This document shows positions 25,206 through 33,662 of a stretch of 64,000 nt of DNA, piece after piece. Each line of letters begins with the position of its first letter. Position 1 is the stretch's first letter. Both the position numbers and the translations under genes were made by a program. Under the pieces are notes generated by a model. That model made no database searches. It was not told where the DNA came from and saw only the letters and a list, made by a program, of their open reading frames with translations. The stretch is from positions 80,174 through 144,173 of IMG/VR virus record IMGVR_UViG_3300033149_003715. One strand, written 5' to 3'. The DNA comes from a virus.

Positions 25206-26015
25206 TTAAACTAGGTTCATACCTGTAATAATACCATTTCCAAGGGCATGTTTCTCAGAAATTTCATTTTTATTAATTGGGGATAACTTAACAAAAAAAT
25301 GTTCAGGAGGAAAAAACTTCTTTAATTGTGTGATATCAAAATCGTCTTCACTCACTAAAGTTAAATTTAATGTTGTTTTCAGCCTTGAATTAGTACGAAT
25401 CTGACCTAACTCTTCAATCGGTATTTTGTTTTTATATGGAATTAATTCATTACGATATTTATCTACTAACGAATGTAATGAAACCTGTAGTGTAATGTTA
25501 TTTTTAATCCAGCTAAAATCAGATCCACAAATACCTATAGTTGATACGTAATGATGTGTATTAGGATATTTCGCGGATATTTTTTGTATAGCTTCTTTTA
25601 CCGCATTAATATTCAAAAACGGTTCACCCATTCTAGTATAGTTAATCTTAAATTCTTGACTATCTTGTGGGTGATGTTGTGAGTTTCGATTTAAAACAAG
25701 TTCTATCTGTGCTACAATTTCATCCACCGATAAATTTCTCCACTTTTTTAACTTTCCAGTAGCACAAAATTTACATCTGACCGGACAACCACTCATAACA
25801 GATACTCCGATCATCCATCTTTCAGATCTATCACCTAATTTTGTATTGGATAATTTGTTTTGCTTTCTTCCTATAGCATTTTTAGTATAAAAGGGTAAAA
25901 ATGAGTCTGTAGTTTCTATTGGATATCCGTCTGGCGTTTGTAATGCATACACAACACCATTAGCAAACCGTTTATACTTACTGATTTTTAACATATGCTT
26001 TCTCAAATTCTTCAC
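25206..26015 (-). CDS. RlmN/Cfr-like radical SAM enzyme, methyl-carrier Cys on separate ORF
   Basis: 269 residues. The cluster motif is SGCPVRCKFCATGKLKKWRN, identical in pattern to RlmN; YTRMGEPFLN is its MGMGEP equivalent, and LQVSLHS the SLHA strand. These enzymes methylate adenosine C2 or C8 in rRNA (and C2 in tRNA). The protein ends in LGNGIITGMNLV, short of the mandatory C-terminal Cys, which is supplied only by the next small ORF. It overlaps the 26012 gene by four bases. Confidence 0.82.
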   Translation of the reverse strand: MKNLRKHMLKISKYKRFANGVVYALQTPDGYPIETTDSFLPFYTKNAIGRKQNKLSNTKLGDRSERWMIGVSVMSGCPVRCKFCATGKLKKWRNLSVDEIVAQIELVLNRNSQHHPQDSQEFKINYTRMGEPFLNINAVKEAIQKISAKYPNTHHYVSTIGICGSDFSWIKNNITLQVSLHSLVDKYRNELIPYKNKIPIEELGQIRTNSRLKTTLNLTLVSEDDFDITQLKKFFPPEHFFVKLSPINKNEISEKHALGNGIITGMNLV

Positions 26016-26548
26016 TCAAAAAATACCCACCTGTTATCATCATCAATTTTGGGCGACTCATCTATATGAGCAATATAATTTTTTAATTCTTTCCAGGTAG
26101 AAAAAATATACTGATGAGGAATGGTTCCAAACAACCAGTTAGGAGTATTTTGTTTACTTTGTTTTATCATAACTAGACACGGTTTTTTAAGTCGATTACA
26201 CCAAAACAATTCTTCCCAAGTACCACACATTACAATATCTAAATCAAGATATGTAATGGTAAAGCTTGCAAGATCCACGCACCTTAAATCAAAATGACGA
26301 ATTTGCTTAATAATTTTAGTCAACTTGTCATATTCTTCATTCTCCCTCCATTTTTTCATTTGTGGTAGAAGTTGTATTTCGTCATTGACACAATTATTTT
26401 TAGGTTTATTGGTGGGATCAAGAACTATAATTTTTCTATCTACCAAAAATTTGGTAATATTTCTTCTCCAACCTGTACCCTGATCTACCGCATAATCAAT
26501 CGGACCAATTAAGTAACACACATTATTTGCTAAACGGTTTAGTTTCAT
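26012..26548 (-). CDS. nucleoside 2-deoxyribosyltransferase-like protein
   Basis: 178 residues from ATG 26548 (the open frame extends to a TTG at 26590). The start CYLIGPIDYAVDQGTGWRRN, then KIIVLDPTNKPK, a Asp/Glu-rich middle (VDLASFTITYLDLDIVMCGT) and EELFWCNRLKKPCLVMI follow the N-deoxyribosyltransferase fold (GPI...GWR...DP; CGT.EE). That family moves deoxyribose between bases or cuts nucleotides; related phage proteins may make unusual bases. The Tyr/Glu catalysts cannot be assigned securely. First gene after noncoding element A. Confidence 0.72.
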   Translation of the reverse strand: MKLNRLANNVCYLIGPIDYAVDQGTGWRRNITKFLVDRKIIVLDPTNKPKNNCVNDEIQLLPQMKKWRENEEYDKLTKIIKQIRHFDLRCVDLASFTITYLDLDIVMCGTWEELFWCNRLKKPCLVMIKQSKQNTPNWLFGTIPHQYIFSTWKELKNYIAHIDESPKIDDDNRWVFFE

Positions 26549-26638
26549 TTGTACTTTACACAATGTGCCATATGAAGATAAAGAAGCCAAATTTTATGTA
26601 TTCGTCCCATCAATATTTAGGTTAACAATAAAATGAAT

Positions 26639-26897
26639 GGCCAATAAGTAAAATTATCAAATATTGTTAAGTTTCTCAAACATACCTTTTTCTTACTGGT
26701 TAGTCTAACCTTAATTTTTCATCTTCCCTACAAAAGTTTATAAAGGGGGGAAAGTTATATGATGGTAGATGATTTCACGATTGCCGACAATCTTTTGGTA
26801 GTTTTGCGTTTTAGTTCTCTTCAATAAAGAATACGTCCCTAATATGACGACACGACCAAAATTGGAAACGATTCAATTTCGCTTGTGTCTGTATAAC
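26639..26897 (-). ncRNA. candidate noncoding RNA/leader, copy A
   Basis: Intergenic, transcribed leftward from the promoter at 26904-26932. About 200 bases (26639-26840) align with 34584-34782, the only other copy. Shared blocks include AAAGGTAT, GGTTAGACTAACC (short hairpin) and a TTCCC...GGGAA stem with a variable inner hairpin. No reading frame is conserved. It leads directly into the 26548 gene without a clear terminator, so it could be a leader or a separate RNA. Confidence 0.6.
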
Positions 26898-26903
26898 TAT
26901 TGT

Positions 26904-26932
26904 AGTATACCTTACGGAGGTAGAAAAGTCAA
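26904..26932 (-). promoter_or_regulatory. strong sigma-70-type promoter
   Basis: Minus strand: TTGACT, a 17-base spacer, TATACT, followed by an A-rich start region. This is the best match to the bacterial consensus that I found in the window. It drives noncoding element A and then probably the 26548-13910 run of genes. Confidence 0.8.
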
Positions 26933-27047
26933 GTTTTTATGTGATAATTTTATTCCCACAGTGGGAAATTTATCGCCAACAACCATAATGGTTGATTTTG
27001 TTTTACAATGATACAATATGAGGCACAATATACCGTAATTATATTAA

Positions 27048-27950
27048 TCATTTTATATTGTACATTCTTCCCTTACTTGTCTTTAGAACATACCCCTTGT
27101 TAACCAAAAATGGCTCAATAATATTTTCTATTGTGTAACGGTCAATTTTTGTCATTTCCATTAATGGTTTTAATCCAACAGGACGCTTTATTTTCAGTAG
27201 ACATGAAAGATATAATTTATCATTAGTAGTTAATCCGTTCTTATCTACCCCTTTTAGTTTAAGAGCAAATTGAACAGTTTTTTCATCAACTAATCGTACA
27301 GATTGGCTAACTATATAATCTCTAATCCAAATTAAATATGTATTCAAAATACGTGGCGTACCACGTGCAATTTTTGCTATATGTTTAATGCAATTGTGTG
27401 GCATATTAATATTAAGCTTTGATAAATGCAATTGTGCCAATGTAGTCAACTCATCCACCGAATACAATTGTAAATGTTCTTGTATGGGAAATCTGTCAAT
27501 CAATGGTAAATTTAAACTACCAATCTGAGTAGAACATGCTATGCAAGTAAATTTTGGCAAATCTATAACAATTGCTTCTTTGTCTATTTTATTAGCAACT
27601 AAATTAAGTTTAAAATCTTCCAATACTGTTAATAGTAAATCTTGACACCGCCTATTAAGGCAATGTATTTCGTCTGCAATCAAAATGTCTTGATATTGTA
27701 ATCTAACTAAATATGGTAATAATTGTTTAGGATTGGTAACATTTGCACAGTTAACAACTATAGGAGTTTTGTTAAACTCACGACTAATTGCTAACGCTAT
27801 AGTTGTTTTACCTAAACCTGGTCCACGGGACCCTAATAATATATGAGGCAGTATATCTTGCCTTTTTTGAGAAGATTTAATGTGGATTTTCAATCTAGTA
27901 AGTACATTTGATTGCCCTATGATATCAGACAATGATGTTGGTCTTAACAT
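27048..27950 (-). CDS. ruvB: RuvB-like Holliday junction branch-migration ATPase
   Basis: 300 residues. Starts LRPTSLSDIIGQ as RuvB does; Walker A GPGLGKTT (43-50), Walker B ILIADEIH (D93, E94), sensor region CIACSTQIGSLNLPLIDRF with the arginine finger, RGTPRILNTYL (sensor 2) and the winged-helix tail VGLKPLMEM...IENIIEPFLVNKGYV. RuvB hexamers drive Holliday-junction branch migration; RuvA normally guides them. No RuvA or RuvC is nearby, but see the next gene. Slightly short (E. coli RuvB 336). Confidence 0.93.
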   Translation of the reverse strand: MLRPTSLSDIIGQSNVLTRLKIHIKSSQKRQDILPHILLGSRGPGLGKTTIALAISREFNKTPIVVNCANVTNPKQLLPYLVRLQYQDILIADEIHCLNRRCQDLLLTVLEDFKLNLVANKIDKEAIVIDLPKFTCIACSTQIGSLNLPLIDRFPIQEHLQLYSVDELTTLAQLHLSKLNINMPHNCIKHIAKIARGTPRILNTYLIWIRDYIVSQSVRLVDEKTVQFALKLKGVDKNGLTTNDKLYLSCLLKIKRPVGLKPLMEMTKIDRYTIENIIEPFLVNKGYVLKTSKGRMYNIK

Positions 27951-27957
27951 AAACTTA

Positions 27958-28326
27958 TTACATTTGGCTTAAAATTTTTTTGACTAAATCTTGTACTTTC
28001 CACTCTTTTTTATTATTTGCTAAAATATGCATAACTTTTTGTTTAACTAACTTAACTGAAAAACCCTGAGCACTAAGAATATCTACCACTTGTTGTATTA
28101 ATTTCTTATATTGTGACCGATTATCACTAATACAATGTTTGTTTCCGTTACCAGTTGTAAAGTTAACTTCTATATTTTGCAATGGTGTAGTAGATAAAAT
28201 CTGTCCACAGTAACATTCTACGTTATTACACATCTGCGATTCTTTCATAGAAAACCAATGTGTGGACTTGCAGTATGGACAATTATATCCAAAGTGTAAG
28301 TCAATATCGGCAGGTTTTATTTTCAT
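27958..28326 (-). CDS. zinc protein with possible RuvA domain III
   Basis: 122 residues. The N-terminal half has CPYCKS and ECYCGQ, likely one zinc. The last 47 residues (LIQQVVDILSAQGFSVKLVK onward, LVKKILSQM at the end) look like a three-helix bundle with a G-F-S turn, similar to RuvA domain III, the part that binds RuvB. It lies seven bases upstream of ruvB. Inference: a replacement RuvA that recruits RuvB. Weak sequence support. Confidence 0.55.
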   Translation of the reverse strand: MKIKPADIDLHFGYNCPYCKSTHWFSMKESQMCNNVECYCGQILSTTPLQNIEVNFTTGNGNKHCISDNRSQYKKLIQQVVDILSAQGFSVKLVKQKVMHILANNKKEWKVQDLVKKILSQM

Positions 28327-28592
28327 ATATTATTTTCGTCATGATCAAAATCGAGAAATGTATCTTCGCCAATGACACAGTATACTCTATCTTTTGGTAT
28401 AGAATATTGTGGAAGATCACCTTTAATATACTTGTTAAGATCTGGACCACGAAAACCACGTTCATCCACAAAGAAAAAATGATCTATTATTTCACCATTT
28501 GCCATATTTAATGCTTTTTGTGCCGCTTCTACTGGAGCAGAAGCTATTACAATTTTATGTAATTGACCTGATTTAACATAATACTTAGACAT
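28323..28592 (-). CDS. phage hypothetical protein
   Basis: 89 residues: MSKYYVKSGQLHKIVIASAP then EAAQKALNMANGE, IIDHFFFVDERGFRG. I recall homologues in many phages, mostly with (Y/F)xV.SG....v..A..p..AA..A; function unknown. ATGA overlap with the zinc protein gene. A decayed partial copy lies at 29203-29271, and a distant relative at 29264-29512. Confidence 0.75.
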   Translation of the reverse strand: MSKYYVKSGQLHKIVIASAPVEAAQKALNMANGEIIDHFFFVDERGFRGPDLNKYIKGDLPQYSIPKDRVYCVIGEDTFLDFDHDENNI

Positions 28593-28677
28593 AATTATTT
28601 TTTTTGCTTCCAGTTATAAAACTAATTTTCATATTTTTCAATAGCATAGTAAATAAAGATCTAACAGATCATATCGT

Positions 28678-29190
28678 TTAACCATTGTTTTGCGTGTTAT
28701 AAAGTCGGTGTCGTCGTTGAAAAAGAAAACGCACTATTAGTATATGGTTTACAACCTGAAAGCCTGAGTAACTTATTAAGAAACCAAGAATTCCAAAAGA
28801 TATGTCAAGAAAGTATTTTGACCATAAGTCTGGTTTTGCAAACGCCCACAATACTAATATATAACCAATCAATGTTAAAAGAGTGAAAGCCGTCCATACA
28901 AGCCAATCAACAATTTTCTCAGCGACTAGTTTTATTTTTGAATCGTTTGACCAAGAACAAGCCGCCCAAGCTTGAAATAAAAGCATTATTAGCATAAAAC
29001 CAAGCATGATATTTGTTGCAACAAACAAATCTCCAAAATGTGAGCGGATATGGAAAATAGCTTCTGCGTCGTAATGACACCATATTCCAACACTAATTCC
29101 AATTACTAGAGCCGTCCAAAATTCACCATCTTTCCAAAGGAAAGGATTTTTTAGTATCTTTGGAATAAATTCGCCTATTTCGTAATACAT
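28678..29190 (-). CDS. multi-pass membrane protein
   Basis: 170 residues with four hydrophobic segments: FWTALVIGISVGIWC, LFVATNIMLGFMLIMLLFQA, VWTAFTLLTLIGYILVLW and ISFGILGFLISYSGFQVV. The loops are short, the C-terminus basic (RFLFQRRHRLY). No family recognised; the topology could suit a transporter-like or superinfection-exclusion protein. Confidence 0.7.
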   Translation of the reverse strand: MYYEIGEFIPKILKNPFLWKDGEFWTALVIGISVGIWCHYDAEAIFHIRSHFGDLFVATNIMLGFMLIMLLFQAWAACSWSNDSKIKLVAEKIVDWLVWTAFTLLTLIGYILVLWAFAKPDLWSKYFLDISFGILGFLISYSGFQVVNHILIVRFLFQRRHRLYNTQNNG

Positions 29191-29202
29191 TGTAACAAAT
29201 TT

Positions 29203-29271
29203 CTACCTATTTTTGGTTTTTTGACTGTTAGAAATGGAAACTATTACAGTTTTATGTAATTGGCTAGGCAT
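29203..29271 (-). pseudogene. decayed 5' fragment of the 28323-28592 gene
   Basis: 22 codons, MPSQLHKTVIVSISNSQKTK, echoing SGQLHKIVIASAPVEAAQKA of the gene at 28323-28592, then a stop. DNA similarity runs over about 30 bases (ACAGTTTTATGTAATTGG on the plus strand versus ACAATTTTATGTAATTGA). A remnant of a tandem duplication. Confidence 0.6.
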
Positions 29272-29512
29272 AATTAATTTCTTCGCAAATTGGTGATTGT
29301 CTTGCTAGATTTAAAATTTGTATAATGTGCAATAAATGAATGTATTGATCGTCATTATGTTTGTCAAATCCATATCTGGATATTCTAAATATAAGCGGTA
29401 TGTTATCTTGATAACTATTTAAATATTGTTTCAACGCTTTAATACATGCATGATATATATTGCCAGCCATATATAGATATTTTTTTTGTCCATACGTAAT
29501 ATAATATTTCAT
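29264..29512 (-). CDS. hypothetical protein, distant relative of 28323-28592
   Basis: 82 residues beginning MKYYITYGQKKYLYMAGNIY and continuing HACIKALKQYL, which aligns with MSKYYVKSGQLHKIVIASAP...AAQKAL of the 28323 gene. C-terminal halves differ. Function unknown. Confidence 0.6.
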   Translation of the reverse strand: MKYYITYGQKKYLYMAGNIYHACIKALKQYLNSYQDNIPLIFRISRYGFDKHNDDQYIHLLHIIQILNLARQSPICEEINYA

Positions 29513-29514
29513 TA

Positions 29515-29697
29515 TTACCCTTTCGTATTTTGATTATCCTTTAATTTTTCGTTATGTTGATTCTGAATAGATCGTCGAATTTGTATCAATTCATTTTTTA
29601 TTTCTTCCTTATGCATTTTCAATGATACATTTAATCCAATATTAGTGCCAAATACTGCACCTAAGATTAACCAAGGTAATATACTATTATCTTTCAT
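29515..29697 (-). CDS. small membrane-anchored protein
   Basis: 60 residues. One N-terminal hydrophobic segment (ILPWLILGAVFGTNIGLNV) followed by a charged helical tail (KEEIKNELIQIRRSIQNQHN). Likely an inner-membrane single-span protein with a cytoplasmic coil. No family. Confidence 0.55.
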   Translation of the reverse strand: MKDNSILPWLILGAVFGTNIGLNVSLKMHKEEIKNELIQIRRSIQNQHNEKLKDNQNTKG

Positions 29698-29706
29698 GCG
29701 TATTTC

Positions 29707-30165
29707 CTATTTATTATAAGGTTTAGCTGAATATACTTCTTTAATTAATTTTACTGCATCTACAAACAATGTTCCATTCGGTGGTCTTATTAAATGCACT
29801 AAGTGTTTGAACCTTTTTTTATATTTTCTTAATTTCCACGCTTTGATAACAGTTTGCCAATTATTCCTTAAACTATCAGCAACAATACCATTTTTTGATG
29901 GATTGTGTACTTCACACATCCAAATAGTCCCTCTATCAAAAATTGAAAAAGTAGAAAATTGATATTTAAGATTCATATTTGTATGTAAAAATTCCATAGC
30001 ATTTTCAATAGTATCGAATACAAACAATTTAGAACCTTTTATGGTTGGATATGTCCATTCGTTGATTTCATATTTGAGTATACGACCGTATCGGTGTTTT
30101 AATCCTCTATGGAAAATAGATAGCAAACCATTATCACGAATGACAAGCTTATATGCTATAAACAT
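29707..30165 (-). CDS. YKVV-family protein, divergent member
   Basis: 152 residues. Holds the family core: YKLVIRDNG at the start, YEINEWTYPTIKGSKLFVFD, CEVHNPSKNG, a basic helix, and PPNGTLFVDAVKLIKEV at the end. It is the longest member and leftmost of the 18 apparently intact copies. The family (about 130 residues, start M-K-x-Y-Y-K-V-V, end P-x-G-T-x-x-x-x-x-V-K-L) is not one I can name. Confidence 0.75.
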   Translation of the reverse strand: MFIAYKLVIRDNGLLSIFHRGLKHRYGRILKYEINEWTYPTIKGSKLFVFDTIENAMEFLHTNMNLKYQFSTFSIFDRGTIWMCEVHNPSKNGIVADSLRNNWQTVIKAWKLRKYKKRFKHLVHLIRPPNGTLFVDAVKLIKEVYSAKPYNK

Positions 30166-30204
30166 AATTATATAATTATTTTATATTTTAGAATACTGCT
30201 TACA

Positions 30205-30585
30205 TTAAGAACAACGATTGTGAATCAATTTATAAAAATTCTCCGGATTGTGGCAAAACTTAGTGTAAATTTCTTTACGAATTTTTTCCCTGTTGGTATT
30301 TAATTTCCATAGCAAATACAACACCAAATCACTTTCGCTAATATGTTCTAGTTGACATAGTGGACAATATTTTTCTGGAATTTCGTATCTCCAATCATTA
30401 GAGTTTTTCAACTGTTCCATAACATTCTTATTAAGATAACTTTCGTTAAAAACATGTCCTCTTACACACTCTACCATCCATGCATCTTCAAGGGTAAAAT
30501 CCCATCCTGATACAGTTTGTCCTGAAATATCACATGTAAAACTTGAACTACTTGAATTACTGACAAAACCAGTTCTAATTTTCAT
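30205..30585 (-). CDS. SNSSSSSF-type phage protein with zinc motif
   Basis: 126 residues. Starts MKIRTGFVSNSSSSSFTCD, the sequence (M..R.GFVSNSSSSSF) seen at the N-terminus of many large-phage proteins of unknown role. A later CPLCQLEH with an upstream CVRGH could hold zinc. Ribosome site GGAGG precedes it. Confidence 0.78.
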   Translation of the reverse strand: MKIRTGFVSNSSSSSFTCDISGQTVSGWDFTLEDAWMVECVRGHVFNESYLNKNVMEQLKNSNDWRYEIPEKYCPLCQLEHISESDLVLYLLWKLNTNREKIRKEIYTKFCHNPENFYKLIHNRCS

Positions 30586-30596
30586 TGTTTTTCCTC

Positions 30597-30878
30597 CTAT
30601 TTGTTGTTCTTACAATTATTAATTTTTTCTGCAATCTCACGAGCCTTAATTAGTGCTTGCCCTAATAAACTCCTTGATGTTTGTTGACATTGACTGTATC
30701 CTTCTCCACAGTAAATAATTTTTATTCCTCGTTTTTGAGCAACCTTTCTATTCAAAACTTTAAGTTTCTCCACATTATCAGGTACTACTTGAACTGCTAC
30801 ATACACATCTGGTCCACCAAATTGATGAGCACTTGATCCTCTTGAACGTTGTTTGCGAATTTCTACGTATGCTTTCAT
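30597..30878 (-). CDS. hypothetical protein
   Basis: 93 residues from ATG 30878, which overlaps the upstream stop as ATGA. Contains SRGSSAHQFGGPDVYVAVQV then VPDNVEKLKVLNRKVAQKRG. A small beta/alpha fold is likely. I recall similar phage proteins with GG.DVYVAVQ but no function. Confidence 0.68.
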   Translation of the reverse strand: MKAYVEIRKQRSRGSSAHQFGGPDVYVAVQVVPDNVEKLKVLNRKVAQKRGIKIIYCGEGYSQCQQTSRSLLGQALIKAREIAEKINNCKNNK

Positions 30879-31462
30879 AATTTTTTCCATTTATTACCAG
30901 AATACGGTTTTGCTAAAGTATTTTTATCAAGGGATGGACAATACGTAAATTCTTTGTTGTTAATTTCTTCTTCTAACGGATGATATGTTTGCGTAAAATC
31001 TTCATCATATGATGCTTTAATCAAAAAACACCCAGCTAATTCAGCACATTTTACTAATAAGTCTTCGGTTAATGCTACACCTCCATGAAATGTATATCTA
31101 TTTTGAAAAACTTTAACATCATTTGTAAGATCAATACAATCACCACATGAAAAACCTAAAGCACTTTTAAATCCTATTTTATTTATATGCCCAGCACGAC
31201 TAGACCACGGTCCTTTTAAACATTTTTGTACAATTTGATTATCTTCTTGAAGTTTAATATTAAATGTATGTCCGCCAAATCCTCGTCCAGGGCCTTTATA
31301 ATAGTAAAAACTAACAAAACCATCTTTTTCTGCATAATACGTATTATTTTTTTCTGTGAATATCATATCCGATAATGCAGGAAGTTTGTCCACTAAAACC
31401 TCAAAAATTGGATCACTATCAAAATAATGCATCCAATTAACACGCGATTTCAAAATTTTCAC
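30875..31462 (-). CDS. hypothetical protein
   Basis: 195 residues starting at a GTG (31462) that overlaps the stop of the YKVV remnant upstream as TAGTG. Gly-rich centre (GPGRGFGGHTFNIKL) and a Cys-containing SALGFSCGDCIDLTN. Not recognised; the sequence looks globular and well-conserved in style. Confidence 0.68.
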   Translation of the reverse strand: MKILKSRVNWMHYFDSDPIFEVLVDKLPALSDMIFTEKNNTYYAEKDGFVSFYYYKGPGRGFGGHTFNIKLQEDNQIVQKCLKGPWSSRAGHINKIGFKSALGFSCGDCIDLTNDVKVFQNRYTFHGGVALTEDLLVKCAELAGCFLIKASYDEDFTQTYHPLEEEINNKEFTYCPSLDKNTLAKPYSGNKWKKL

Positions 31463-31727
31463 TATTCTATCCTTTTAATTAATTTTACCGCTTTAGCTGC
31501 AACAGTACCTTTAGGAATACATACAATACCACCGTAATCTATTACTTTTTTCTTTTGTTTCTTTTTGTATAAAATTTCTATTAGAGACTCTAAATCAAAG
31601 GTAAATGGTATTTTTCTAAATCTACCTTTACCCTATAGGTAATAGCAGCTTCTCGTATACTATGCTCGTAATATGTAGAACATACTGACTTCATTTCCTG
31701 CGTAACAACTTTATAATAGATTTTCAT
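31462..31727 (-). pseudogene. YKVV-family remnant, subgroup A4
   Basis: Begins MKIYYKVVTQEMKSVCSTYY and continues to ITYRVK, then loses the central core, shifts frame near 31620, and ends with PFTFDLESL, KKKQKKK, IPKGTVAAKAVKLIKRIE. Both ends match 58562-58960 (GRFLKIPFTG; IPPGTIAVKSVKL). An internal deletion of about 40 codons plus a frameshift. Confidence 0.78.
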
Positions 31728-31741
31728 AATTATTCACTTAA

Positions 31742-32140
31742 TTAGCAGTTCAAGTATACTCGTTTTAATAGTTTAACTGCGGATACAAACACTGTTCCTT
31801 TTGGTACAGCCTTTTTTTCAAAGAACTTTTTATGTTGTTTTTGTTTTTTTCTTATCAAGTTCCATTTTCTTAAAAATACTGATGCTGAATGTATACTACC
31901 AATATAAGGTACAAACACACTTGAACAAGAAGGATTCTCTATCATACAATTATAAACATGTGATCCAAAATAACAAAATTTACGTGCATCTTTTAAATTA
32001 TTAAAGACCATTAATTTTGTACCCTCAACCTTAGGATATACCCACTCTCCAATCTCGTATTTAACTACAAATTCTTTCGGCAAATGTTTATAAAGATACG
32101 ATTTTAGATCAAATGAAACAACTTTATAATAGGTTTTCAT
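31742..32140 (-). CDS. YKVV-family protein, subgroup A1
   Basis: 132 residues: MKTYYKVVSFDLKSYLYKHL, PKEFVVKYEIGEWVYPKVEG, TKLMVFNNLKDARKFCYF, IENPSCSSVFVPYIG, a basic RKKQKQHKKFF, and PKGTVFVSAVKLLKRV. Closest to 33158-33577 in this region. The conserved Trp-Val-Tyr-Pro turn and the GT.FVSAVKLL end suggest a compact alpha/beta domain. Confidence 0.8.
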   Translation of the reverse strand: MKTYYKVVSFDLKSYLYKHLPKEFVVKYEIGEWVYPKVEGTKLMVFNNLKDARKFCYFGSHVYNCMIENPSCSSVFVPYIGSIHSASVFLRKWNLIRKKQKQHKKFFEKKAVPKGTVFVSAVKLLKRVYLNC

Positions 32141-32142
32141 AG

Positions 32143-32484
32143 TTATTCACCTAAAATTTGGGGGGAATTTTGAAGACCGTGAGAACGATCTAACTGTCCA
32201 AGTACGTTAGCAGTAGCAGTTACAATACCATTTCCAAATTGTTGGTTGTACGCATTTTTAATATCTTCATTAGGTTCTAATTGAAATAAGATATGATTTT
32301 TGGATATTACGACTTTTTTTTCGTTGGAGAATGGCATCCACGGTCTCATTGCTATACCTATTTTACCAGTTGCATCTTGACCAACAGACATAGCTACCGG
32401 ATTTATTAAACATACTTGATCTTTACATGATTCGATTTGTGCTATAATTTCTTCACCATAAATTAATTTAATGTATTTAACCAT
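32143..32484 (-). CDS. Sm/Hfq-fold-like phage protein
   Basis: 113 residues: MVKYIKLIYGEEIIAQIES, LINPVAMSVG, IAMRPWMPFSN, VVISKNHILFQLEPNEDIKN. This pattern (IKLI.GE.I.A.., NP..., PW.P.S, ...I......P...I...Y) is one I recall from marine phages with an Sm-like barrel. RNA binding is a guess. The gene is 2 bases upstream of the YKVV member at 31742. Confidence 0.6.
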   Translation of the reverse strand: MVKYIKLIYGEEIIAQIESCKDQVCLINPVAMSVGQDATGKIGIAMRPWMPFSNEKKVVISKNHILFQLEPNEDIKNAYNQQFGNGIVTATANVLGQLDRSHGLQNSPQILGE

Positions 32485-32495
32485 AGTTCAACTCC

Positions 32496-32891
32496 TTAAC
32501 TACTTTGTAACAACCATTTTTTAAATGGTTCATAGGGGTTTTTGGTACTATACCATAACTGTGTACAATTAAAATCTAGTAACAATTTTTGGCAACATTT
32601 ACATGGTTTAGACATGCCCAACATACCATTGGCCATGATCCTAATGTTAACAAATGTAAATTTAGGTAACAATGAGACAGGATATGGAAAATTTTGAATA
32701 GCTTTTAATTCAGAATGAATGTTATTAAATCTATAACCATATCGACCTGCCAGCGGATGTGTCTTAAAAGATAAATTATACCCTACGGAAATCACTCTTT
32801 TCTTAAGCAAAATAAAAGTAAAATGTTTTTGACGTGCATCGGGCAAATCTATCATTTTATAGGATAGTTTGATCAGTTTGTCAAATTTCAT
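32496..32891 (-). CDS. cytidine deaminase-like fold protein
   Basis: 131 residues with the two zinc motifs of the deaminase fold: NIHSELKAIQ (HxE) and SKPCKCCQKLL (PCxxC), in the normal order about 45 residues apart. It may deaminate a nucleotide or modified base. With ThyX it may serve the deoxynucleotide supply. Confidence 0.82.
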   Translation of the reverse strand: MKFDKLIKLSYKMIDLPDARQKHFTFILLKKRVISVGYNLSFKTHPLAGRYGYRFNNIHSELKAIQNFPYPVSLLPKFTFVNIRIMANGMLGMSKPCKCCQKLLLDFNCTQLWYSTKNPYEPFKKWLLQSS

Positions 32892-32908
32892 AACACTAAG
32901 TTTTATGA

Positions 32909-33145
32909 TTATGAAGGATTAAGATCGTAATATGGACAGTTTCGATTATTTGCCAACAAGTGTTTACGAAAATCTTGTGTAATTTGATGTTCCCATATAT
33001 TTTTAAAACTGCTTACATCAAAAATATTAATGCCAAATTTCCATTCCTTTATTCCTTCACAAAAAGAACATGCGTAACAATTTCCTAAACAGTTAATATA
33101 CATTGAAAACAATGTAGATTCACATGGTTCACATAATTGTTGTTT
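32909..33145 (-). pseudogene. SPASM-domain fragment of a radical SAM protein
   Basis: Reading from 33145 gives LCEPCESTLFSMYINCLGN, CYACSFCEGIKEWKFGINIF and a final NRNCPYYDLNPS. The Cys spacing and the C.f....eWkfGINIFD..SF..IW sequence are those of SPASM auxiliary-cluster domains. The radical SAM core is missing: a stop lies just upstream at the end of the 33158 gene. A translated stretch from ATG 33112 (67 residues) remains open. Confidence 0.65.
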
Positions 33146-33157
33146 TTGTATAAAATC

Positions 33158-33577
33158 TTAATTGTTCAATTCTGTTAATTGTAGTGATTTGTCTACTGGT
33201 TCTAGTAATTTAATTCCGTCCACAAATACTGTTCCTTTTGGTACAGCTTTTCTTTTAAAGAACTTTTTATGCTGTTTTTGTTTTTTTTGTAAGGAAAACC
33301 ACTTCTCCAAAAACTGTGATGGAAAATGTAGATTACCAACATGAGGCACAAATACACCTGAATAAGAAGGATTCTTGACTAAACAAGTATAAATATAGTT
33401 AATATCAAAACAGAAGTTATATGCATTTCTAAGACTATTAAAAACCATTAGCTTCGTACCTTTAATTTTAGGGTATACCCATTTTCCAACTTTGTATTGT
33501 ACAACAAACTCTTTCGGTAAAAGATAATAGATTCGTGATTTTAATCTATATGAAACAACTTTGTAATAAATTTTCAT
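33158..33577 (-). CDS. YKVV-family protein, subgroup A1
   Basis: 139 residues from ATG 33577. MKIYYKVVSYRLKSRIYYLL, VGKWVYPKIKGTKLMVFNSL, VKNPSYSGVFVPHVGNLH, QKKQKQHKKFFKRKAVPKGT and FVDGIKLLEPV. A C-terminal tail KSLQLTELNN extends past the usual end. Sister of 31742-32140. Confidence 0.8.
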   Translation of the reverse strand: MKIYYKVVSYRLKSRIYYLLPKEFVVQYKVGKWVYPKIKGTKLMVFNSLRNAYNFCFDINYIYTCLVKNPSYSGVFVPHVGNLHFPSQFLEKWFSLQKKQKQHKKFFKRKAVPKGTVFVDGIKLLEPVDKSLQLTELNN

Positions 33578-33662
33578 TCTCAAAATTTCCCAAGCGGAAT
33601 GTTTACTATTAACATATCATTTAAAAATACCTTGATACATTACCATTGAAATAAAACAATTA

